The notes beneath the pieces are model-generated. The model ran no database searches, was not told the DNA's origin, and saw only the letters and a list, made by a program, of their open reading frames with translations. The position numbers were made by a program, and so were the translations under genes. Source: Saposhnikovia divaricata (Eukaryota > Streptophyta > Magnoliopsida > Apiales > Apiaceae). From it: DNA of 64,000 nt. The DNA lies in contig CM071597.1 in assembly GCA_036435485.1 (NCBI GenBank), positions 150,285,647 through 150,349,646 of the forward strand, written 5' to 3'. This document shows, in pieces, positions 55,454 to 64,000 of the stretch (positions within the stretch are counted from its first letter, which is position 1; each line of letters opens with the position of its first letter).

Positions 55454-58323
55454 TGTAATAACCCTAACTTTAGAAATGCTACAGTGCTTAAATGAATAGT
55501 AAATTTTGAGGATTTAGGGAAATGGCATGTAGGTACCCTACCATTGAAACAGAAAATGAATAATCAGAAACCATATTAGTGATGTACTATGAAAATAAGT
55601 GACTCGAAACGATGACGGATTTCAGAAATTCCTGAGAGTGGATTTTAAGGATTTTCAATTTCAATTGAGACTCTATGAAATGTGATATGAAGGAGTATAA
55701 AAATATTACAGGGTTTATATCTTGAGAAAATAGTAAAATTAGGTTAAACCAGGGGATTATTAAGTCAAGGGAATGCCAGAGAAATTTGGATTGTTAAACA
55801 ATTTAGAACCCCTTGGATAATGTGGTATATTCGAAACGAATCGTAACTAGACAAATATGGAGCTAAACAACCAAGCTTAATATCATAACAAGGATATACA
55901 CACCACAGTAGTATTTAGCAAAATCATTAAAACACTAATTAGAAAATCAAAACAAAAATCACAAGATCATCCAACAATGACATCACTCCTTACATCACTT
56001 TCCACTAACTTTAACCAAGGGTTAATTAGTAATTTCACCATGTAATTATCTATAACATGCTACAGAACTCTAGAACTCTCAAGATTAGCCAAGATAAGAG
56101 CAACCAAAACAAAAAAATCTCTCTTCCCATCCTTATACCCTATTCGGCCCAAACAAGAAAAAAGAAGAAAATCAAAATCAAAACCCTAGCTACAATCAAC
56201 TACAAATCAAGGGAAAAATCATGGAGGTTCTTGGAGGTTAGAGAAGATCATCCACCAAGTTTCATAGCCATTCAACATCATTTGCATAGGTAATAAAATC
56301 ATCAAAGTTGCTAGATGAATAGTAACTCCAAGAACTAACTTTGTTTTTATGGTTTCTTTAGACTATCCAAGCTATTTTAAGGTTGTTTAAGGACTAGACA
56401 AGGCTTATTTAGTATTGTTCAAGCTTCAAGGAAGGTATGGAGTTCATGAACCCTTAGTATTATCTTGAGTTTATGATGATTTATAGTTAGTTTAGTGGTT
56501 AAGTGAGTATTAAGCATGAAATCATGATTATGTGTATTTTTATAAGTGATTGATTGAACATGGAGGTGTAGTGGGTGCTAGTAACCATGGTTGGTATGAT
56601 GTCCACATGGTGTAGGGTTTGGTATATGTGTTGGATGTTGGATTTGGAGAAGTTATATTATGGAAAGTATGAAAATATAGCCGTTATAATGCCCGATTTT
56701 CGTTAAAACATATATTACTTGTTAAAAACAGAGTATACCGAATCTGTCAAGGTCAGTAGGGCATAACCACTGGTCATGATAGGATAGATATTAGTTCATA
56801 GATCGTTTTGATATAAAGTACGTAAAAATCTGATGAACGGTTTAGGAAATATGGCCAAAATACTAAAAGTGGTTCGAAAACGTAAGTGCGAGTTCGTAAC
56901 TTCAATTGAACACTCTTAACCTAAGTGATTTCATTGCGAATATTGATAATTAAATAATAGAGGTCATAAGAAAGGTATAGGAGAAGGTCTCATGTCGAAC
57001 GAATATTTTTTCAATTTTATAAAAATGTTTAGATCAAGGGCACGTTAATGGAATACCCCTTAAACGGATAAAGGATAATTTTCTCGAGTTAATGGTCAAC
57101 ATAAAAGTCTTTAAAACTTAAATATCTACTAAGTGTATAAGGTAATGACATACCTTAATAATGTACTAAGTGTCATTACGTGGCGGTATTAATAAGAGTT
57201 ATGTTATGGTGTGTTTGATAAGCTAAAAAAGATTAGTGGATCAAGTGAGTTAAATGGTTAGGATAAGTGTTGTTAGTAATAATAATTATAATGGGGCATA
57301 TCCTAATGATGATCCTTTTCGTTCTTATAGAAACTCAAGACAAACACCGGGTCATACCGGGATTTAGAGATCGAGGCAAGATTTCTTTCACCCTTATTTT
57401 GATAAATTGTTTATGTTTAAAGAAAATTGGTTTTGCTAGATAATATATGAATCTTATATCAATATATGATATGGATTGTGGATATGAATATGAAGGGAGC
57501 CAATATACTTTATGGCTTAAAAAGATATGAAAAAGAATGGTATCAGTTGTTATCTAGGGTTATATGGTTTATAATATTATGTTATTTATAATCTTTAAAC
57601 ATTTGTGATTTAATAAATATTATTTGAATATTATTTAATATTTTACAAATGGATGGAATAGTTATGTATTTAATATAAGTGACTTTATTAAATACGGAGG
57701 AGATGTCTGAGTTATAATCAAAGTATTATGATGTATGTATTTTAAAGATGATAATGGATGGAAATGAAAATGGAAATGATATATGTGAATGGAAAATGGA
57801 AACAGAAAATGGCAAAAATATGGAATGGTGTTTTATAAATTGAATAATGATTTGATAAAAAGGGGGATTGCAACAGCAAGCGTAAGAGGCTGTGTTCGGC
57901 ATAGTCCAGCCCTCAATATTTTATTACGACCCAAGAGATGCCGAAGGAGGATGTAGTAGAGAGCCTTCCTCCAGGGATGATGACCAGGTTGGATCATTCC
58001 TTCTACTAGTAGTAAATAGAGAGCAGGTACGATTAGGCGACTGATCATCGTCCTAACGTTTCAGGCGACAGCAGATATCCCCAAAGTAATTAAAGAAAGA
58101 ATTGATAATGATTACAGATTGACATACTGAAAAAGGAAAAATGGTATGAAATTATAGATTTATTTTTATGGTTAGAAGAGAAACTGATATTATATCATAT
58201 TAGAAGAGAAACTGATATTATGTTGTTCTATATTTCTTTTCTTATAAAGATAAATAGATGGTATATTTAATAAATAAGAATTAATTCTTTTCTTAATGAT
58301 TATGATGGGCCTTCTGTTTATTA

Positions 58324-58378
<55 letters not shown>

Positions 58379-58881
58379 TTGATACTGGTTTACAAAATTT
58401 ATCTTGCTGAGCTATTATACCTCACTCTTGCTACTTATGTATATAACAGCTAGGTCAAATGTCGATACTCCGCACTACACCCCGCAAGAGGATAAGGGAA
58501 AGACGACCTTTTGAGAGACTGTTGGCGCCTATCCCTGAGGTAGCTGATAGGCAGATGGGTATTTGTAGACTTATGTAAATTAAGTGTGTAAGTGTGTAGT
58601 AAACTTTTGGTTGTTGAAATGCTTCTTCTCGAAGTAATATTCAACAACACTACTTAAGTAAGATTCTGGGTTTGTAATAACTCTTTTAACTTTAAACTGT
58701 TATTATTATGGGTGTTGTTCTCTGAGCATATGACTGGTGTGTAATATTATTATTAGGTGTGGGGTCTACTGTGTGGGTTTTAGTACGCATTTATATTTCA
58801 ACTGTCAAGAATATAATGTTATTAAATGGAAATTGGATCGTGATGACCTGGATTCCTGACCCCGGATCTAGGAGCGTCACA
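55454..58881 (+). repeat. Right (3') LTR of element A
   Basis: 3428 bp, TGTAATAACCC...GGAGCGTCACA. Contains the uninterrupted version of the site used by element B (GTAGG at 56756-56760). Near 58386-58445 a GCTGAGCT...CTCACTCTTGCT block followed by TATATA-type sequence is shared with solo LTR D and may be the LTR promoter. Small open frames inside recur in the left LTR. Confidence 0.93.
58325..58373. repeat. (TA)n(TG)n microsatellite in the right LTR of A
   Basis: A TA run followed by about 18 TG dinucleotides. The left LTR has only TA/AT dinucleotides at the same place (about 51387-51416). Confidence 0.9.
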
Positions 58882-58886
58882 GCATT

Positions 58887-60488
58887 GCATTGCATATTTT
58901 GGCTAGCTAAAAGATTGTGTTTGATTAGTTTCAGGAAGCTGATTAGTAAGCTATTTATATATTGGATAATGTTTAAAATTGAAAATAATTGGCCATAACA
59001 CATATTCACCGTCCATATAGATTTGCATTTTCATACGAATGTTCAGGATCGTCTTTCTGATATTTGTAATCACAATGCCCACTCCGAAATTGTTATCATT
59101 TTCTAGTGGGACATCTGAAAAACATCCATGAACCTTAACCTTGACAAAAAAAATTGTGTGCATTACATTACTGAATTTTTTTCATTAAAGTGTTAAAGAT
59201 TTTTAATGAATAAATATATAATACTTGTGCCAAAAAATATTAAATACTCTGACAATAAAAATATTAATTTGGACACACTCTTTCGCATTTGGTGTTCCTA
59301 TGCAGGATATTGTACCTGAAAAGTAATTATATTATTAGTCATATATGTATCAAATTTTAAAGTACCATGTAAAATAATACTACATTTTATCATTACAAAA
59401 TAACATTGGTTTATATGTGTAAATTAGTTACTCAAATATGATATTTACGAAAAAATTAAACTTTAAACTTATATGTAAGTATAAATCATCAATACAAAAT
59501 ATTTATGTGTGACATTAAAAATTTTAAAGAATTATATTTTTATTGACCTATTATAGTATCTTAATGATATGAATACATTAAAACCATTGTTATTTATTCA
59601 TCATACATATTTTTAAAATTTCGTATTTAAAAGTAAAATTAAGAAAATCTCAACTCATGGTGATGAATAATGCATATTCACCATTGTATGGTTATTCACA
59701 TTTACCATCATTCAAGATTTAGGTTCAGATAAATAAATTTTTCCAGAAGTTAGATATAATTAATTTGCTAAGAAGTTAGGTTTGAAAGTATGTTGGATTA
59801 TAGTATATTTGTTTATTCATTAGTAAAAAGTTATTAAAACTTTAATTAAATATTTTCTATTTATGTGATACTCGAGTTGTAATTTATTACTATATATTAA
59901 ATCACAACGCAAGGGTAAAAAATATGAAAAAATGGCTATGAAAAACAAGAACTTTAAAAATAGTATAAGTTGGTTTGACTTACATTTTCAAATAACAATA
60001 AAAGAAAAATATATAAATGTGGGAGTTATATACTAATAATATGGGAGTTACAAAATATATTTATTGATTGAATGATTAATTTAAATATACGTGACTTATG
60101 CAAAAAATATATTTATTGTATGATTTATTAGGGCGGTTACAAATGAGGGGTAGAGGCTATGTTCTGTTTGTCCATATATAGTGGTTTGAGCCAATAAGAA
60201 TAAGCACACAAGAATATTTGCTTGCTTTTAACACATCCGGAAGCCCCTTAATTTTTATGTCACTTTATTAATTTAAAATACACATTTTTCTGTCAGAGTT
60301 CTTAATTGGTATCAGAGCACTCCACATTTGTCTAGCTGCCCTGGTTGTGTTCCATCATTTTGGTGTTGTTTTTGAAGTGATCTGATCAAGTTTCTTTTCT
60401 TATCAGTTTGTAGTGGGCTCACTTACATCTCTCCGCTCAGCCGATATCTTTTTGTGTTCTTATATAATTTAGGTGCTTAGATGATAAC
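58887..60488. other. AT-rich spacer between elements A and E
   Basis: No gene seen; short open frames only. A TGGTATCAGAGC word at 60307-60318 equals the initiator-Met primer-binding site and is followed by sequence like a retrotransposon leader. It may be a fragment of another LTR element (LTR part to its left) cut by the insertion of E. Confidence 0.45.
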
Positions 60489-61009
60489 TGATATTAGTGA
60501 AAAATAATCCATAAAGACATAATTAATGTTATATTAACTGGACCATTAAATGAGGCCCAAAACCCTAGTTGGGCATTAAATTCGTAATTAACGATTAAGC
60601 CCAAGAAACAGCCCAAACCGGGGACGCCTGGTATAAGCTTGTTTTTGAATGACATCGACTCCTAGTTTGAATACAAGAAGTAGCATCTAAGGCACATAAT
60701 TCGACATGGAAACTGACTCCTACAAGGCAGGAGTCTAGAACCTTCCTCAAGGAGGTGGCTTGTCCATCAAGTCTCATAACCCTACTACGATTCTAAGGCT
60801 CCCAAAGCCTATATAAGGGCGTGACCCCTCATTCTCAGAACTACATTTTTGGCTTGATTCTCAACAACGAGATACGTAGGCATTCTATGAGGACCGATCA
60901 GTCTCGAAACACAGAAACAACCATTAAAGCTCGAAGCTCACCAACCCTTATATTTAATACATACAAACCCTAGCTGCAATTTAATAACCCTAGTTTCTAT
61001 TCCACAACA
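60489..61009 (+). repeat. 5' LTR of element E
   Basis: TGATATTAGTG...TTCCACAACA. Shares the CCTATATAAGGG promoter context and the AGATACGTAGGCATTCT phrase with LTRs of B and C. Confidence 0.88.
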
Positions 61010-61042
61010 TTTGGCACCGTCTGTGGGAAAACAACATCAACC

Positions 61043-63680
61043 ATGGTTAACACACGAAGAACAACACCATCCTTAACTGAGGCTACCATCGTTACCTCTG
61101 TTCCACCTGTCGTCATTGATCAACGGTATGTACCCCCATCTACGGAGACAACCACTCAACCACAAGTCTCTCAACCTACAGGGACGACCCCCCATGCTGA
61201 GAGAACCCTACCGGTGGTTGTCCACCCGGAATAGGAGACTAACCAACTTCAGATGGTGGTCTCTCCTCTAACTAGCCGTCCTCCACTTCCAGGAGTTCAG
61301 ATCTCCACCACTATGCTTACTGCGAATACATGAGCCGTATCAATCACCTTACATTAGGGGTTTGCCCCCCCCTGAACAAGGATACTATGATTACTCCGAT
61401 CCTTATACTGATGATTCATCATCGGAGGATGACGATCGTGATGAAGCCCCGAGGAGGCGACGTACTAGCAAGGAACCTCAAAGGAGGACATAAAGAATCC
61501 ATGATGGACCCCCTCTGACAGTTGCTAAGAGGATCAAGGCTCGTGAGGCCGAGATCCAAAACCTGAAGGACGACATAGCAAGAGAGCAAGCAAGGCAGAA
61601 TCAGAATCGGCCTCCAACTTCAGAAGGGATACCCTTTGTTGATTTGGAGAGGTCCTCAAGGAGGCAGAGAAGGGCTGATGCCCCAACTGGAGGAGCTACA
61701 AGGGTGGAAACCCCTAAGGGTGACCCCAAAAACTTGATGCCACTTGGAGACCCTGATGATTCCACACCCCCATTAACTGAATAGGTGATGAATGCTCATG
61801 TCTCCAGGAAGTTTAAGATGCCTACGATAAAGGTATACGATGGAATGGGTGATCCCTCTAATCATGTGTGCACATTCTCAAACGCACTGCTGTTGCAGCC
61901 CGCTAGTGACGCTTTCAAATGTAAGGCGTTCCCTCAAACCCTGGCAGGGATGGCTCAAAGGTGGTACAGCCGATTACCCGCAAACTCGATTGACTCTTTT
62001 AAGGAATTGAGCACGGCCTTTATTTATCAATTTGTTAGTGGGAAAGTTCATGAAAAAAGCTCTACATATCTCATGCAAGTGAAACAAGGAAAGAATGAGA
62101 ACCTATGGGATTATCTCAAGCGCTTCACTAAGGAGACTTTGAATGTTCCTGATCTGGAAAATAAAGTAGCTATGATAGCCTTGGAGAATGGAACAACGAA
62201 CACCTTCTTTCAGATGTCGTTGGCAAAGCATCCCCCTTATAGCATGACTGAGCTCTAAAGAAGAGCGAGCAAGTACATAAAAGTTGAAGAAAGTATGAGG
62301 AAAATAGAGGTCTCCACTCATGGTGGAGGAAGCGGGAACTCCAAGAAGCGAAAGCAAGACCAGGAGTATGATGCTAGGGAAAAGTATCCCCGAACTAGCG
62401 AGGACTCCGACTCTGCCCCTAAGAAGAACCAATGACCAAGGTTCACTGAGTAATCAAGGTCGAATTCTCCTAGGAGTTGAATCTTGTTAGACATTGAGAA
62501 GGATAAGGATTTCCGATGGTCGAAGCCACTCAGGGGTGATCTCGCAATGATAAACAAGAATCAATACTGTAGATTCCATAGAGATGTGGGGCATGACACT
62601 GATGATTGCAAGTAACTCAAAGATGAGATCGAGTTTCTGATTCGTAGAGGGAAACTAAGCCACTTCACTAAGGGTGAAGATCGTGGTAATCAAAGAAGAG
62701 ATTATAATAGAAGGGATGACGATCAAGATCGCAACCCACAACCCCGAGGGCCAGTAATCAACATGTTCTCAGGAGGCCCGAATGTGGCTGGGACAACTAG
62801 GAACTCTTGGAAGAGTTATGCCCGAGAGGTGATGCATATTGTTGGAAAGCCACCAAAGCATGCAAGAACCGAGGTAACAGTCGGATTTGATGATTCAGAC
62901 CTTGAAGGGGTGAAGTTCCCACATGATGACCCGTTGGTCATAACACCCATGATTGGGAATTCAGAGGTGAAGCGAGTCTTGATAGATAATGGAGCTTCAG
63001 TGGACATTTTGTTCCATGATGCATTTGTGAAGAAGGGATACAACGAATCTTAGTTGACCCCATCTTACATGCCTATATGTGGATTCAATGGAGTAGAGTC
63101 TAAAGTTGAGGGAACTATTCAGTTACCCGTCACGATCGAGCAGAAGCCAATAGAGGTCACACAGATGCTGAACTTTTTGGTTATCAAAGCATCTTCTACT
63201 TACAATGCCATCCTTGGGAGGACTGGACTTCACACTTTTAAGGCTGTGGCCTCAACCTATCACATGAAGATCAAGTTTCCAACCAGGAATGGTGTAAGAG
63301 AACAAAAAGGTGACCAGAAAATGGCTAGGAGCTGTTATGTAGTCGCGTTAAGGCCTAATAGAGTAGGGGGCAGGTCCTTCTGATTGAAGATATAGATGTC
63401 CGCAGTGATAAGGAACACCAAGAAAGGCCAGCAGAGGACATCACACATAAGCCTCGAACAACCATTAAGGCTAAGGCGTCAACTGACTTTATGGTTGAAT
63501 GTACCATTGGAAACCAAGAAGTCGGGGGGCAGGAGATAGTACCCCTATCAGGAAGTGAACATCAGAATAAGAATGAGGAGACCAGAAGGAGTAGTGGGTG
63601 CTCTATTTTGATGGAGCATCAAAAACAAAATCAAGCATTGTAGGCCTAGTCTTGCAAAGCCCCGACAGGTTCAAACTATC
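61043..63680 (+). pseudogene. Gag-protease with RNase H scrap of element E; RT and integrase deleted
   Basis: Starts MVNTRRTT as in B. Recognisable parts: gag (best preserved at 61785-62258, NHVCTFSNALLLQPASDA), knuckle region near 62560-62640, and protease with LIDNGAS near 62979-62999 (residues intact). Broken by stops at about 61232, 61491, 61782, 62256, 62433, 62610 and 63051 and by frameshifts. At about 63437 sequence homologous to B 41197 jumps to B 42585 (loss of RT). Near 63671-63682 it jumps from the second RNase H to just past the pol stop (loss of the rest and of integrase). Non-autonomous and non-coding now. Confidence 0.85.
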
Positions 63681-63682
63681 TT

Positions 63683-64000
63683 AATAGGACTTAGCTTCGT
63701 ATTTATCTAGTAGAAGTAGAAATAAGGTTCGATGAAACCATTACAAAGCATGTCGCTCCGAGTAGGACAGTAGTACTCCATGTAAGGGTTGAACCCATTT
63801 CAATTTATTAATGCAAGTTTGCTTTTCGTTCTATGATTTTATTTATGTGCCAAGCACCTGATGTGTATGTCAAATATGACCAAGTACCGAAAATAAAAAG
63901 AATGCACGAATGAAAACAAACAAGCGCATAAATAAAAACCTTGAAGTGTCGAGAGTTAGGTTACAAAACAACCAAATAAGATTTTAAGTCCTTAAAGGAC
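63683..64000. other. Post-pol conserved spacer of element E
   Basis: CTAGTAGAAGTAGAAATAAG (about 63698) and CCAAGTACCGAAAATAAA (about 63880) match the tail-to-tail spacers of B and C. If E keeps the shared plan, an antisense gene follows to the right of the window. Confidence 0.6.

Larger units (their letters stand above)
36927..58881 (+). mobile_element. Element A: Tekay/Del-like gypsy derivative, internally deleted, with element B nested
   Basis: Bounded by GCATT duplications (36922-36926 and 58882-58886). Left LTR 36927-51926, split by element B; primer-binding site 51929-51940; internal region 51927-55453; right LTR 55454-58881. The long LTRs, the initiator-Met-type primer site and a Gag with adjacent CCHC knuckles fit the Tekay/Del chromoviruses. 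Internal DNA is only about 3.5 kb and lacks protease, RT and integrase, so A is non-autonomous. Confidence 0.9.
60489..64000 (+). mobile_element. Element E: internally deleted Tat-lineage retrotransposon, partial
   Basis: Begins with a 521-bp LTR (60489-61009), then a primer site TGGCACCGTCTGTGGGA (61012-61028), degenerate gag-protease, a scrap of second RNase H, and the post-pol spacer, where the window ends. LTR and coding sequence are closer to C than to B. The 3' end and any target duplication lie outside; the left flank is ATAAC. Confidence 0.88.

Overview
This window is plant nuclear DNA. It has AT-rich, intron-containing protein genes with canonical GT..AG splice sites, plant-type MITEs, a Helitron, SINE-like and Mutator-like elements, and large nested LTR retrotransposons of the Ty3/gypsy class. 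The two host genes match eudicot families (an SCPL20-like serine carboxypeptidase and a clade-E PP2C phosphatase). The sequence alone does not fix a species. Nothing bacterial or viral, no CRISPR and no rRNA was seen.

Layout. 1-3784: 3' part of a serine carboxypeptidase-like gene (+ strand, ten visible exons, N-terminal third outside the window). 3785-7292: convergent intergenic space with a foldback repeat and MITEs. 7293-10638: complete five-exon PP2C gene (- strand), a Tourist-like MITE in its third intron, and a likely 5' UTR intron and TATA box up to about 11350. 11351-15210: a dense cluster of small DNA transposons. It holds two Stowaway MITEs, a third Stowaway element carrying a nested Mutator-like element, a SINE-like insertion whose poly(A) tail holds a foldback element, and a Helitron. 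Together they insulate the genes from a retrotransposon block that fills most of the rest.

Retrotransposon block. Element C (15870-31936, minus, TSD AAAAG) is a decayed Tat-lineage gypsy element; its 3' LTR is split by a 4.36-kb solo LTR, D (TSD ATGAG), which itself carries a Tourist-like MITE. 31942-36921 is older AT-rich DNA with a third Mutator-like element. Element A (36927-58881, plus, TSD GCATT) is a Tekay/Del-like chromovirus derivative with 3.4-kb LTRs that keeps a broken gag and an extra upstream ORF but has lost protease, RT and integrase. Inside A's left LTR sits element B (38206-49819, plus, TSD GTAGG), a young Tat element whose 490-bp LTRs are about 98% identical and which has one uninterrupted 1906-residue Gag-Pol frame. 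Element E (60489 to beyond 64000, plus) is a Tat relative reduced to gag-protease plus a scrap of RNase H.

How the parts work together. The Tat elements share one plan: LTR, primer-binding site, gag-pol with two RNase H domains, then a tail-to-tail antisense gene with its own TATA box, then a repeat-rich 3' region, polypurine tract and LTR. In B the 3' region has expanded into a hierarchical satellite-like array whose core motif is also present, in two copies, in C. B is the only near-intact element, but its integrase zinc finger has lost a cysteine. A and E could move only with proteins supplied by relatives. The host genes show no operon-like link to one another.
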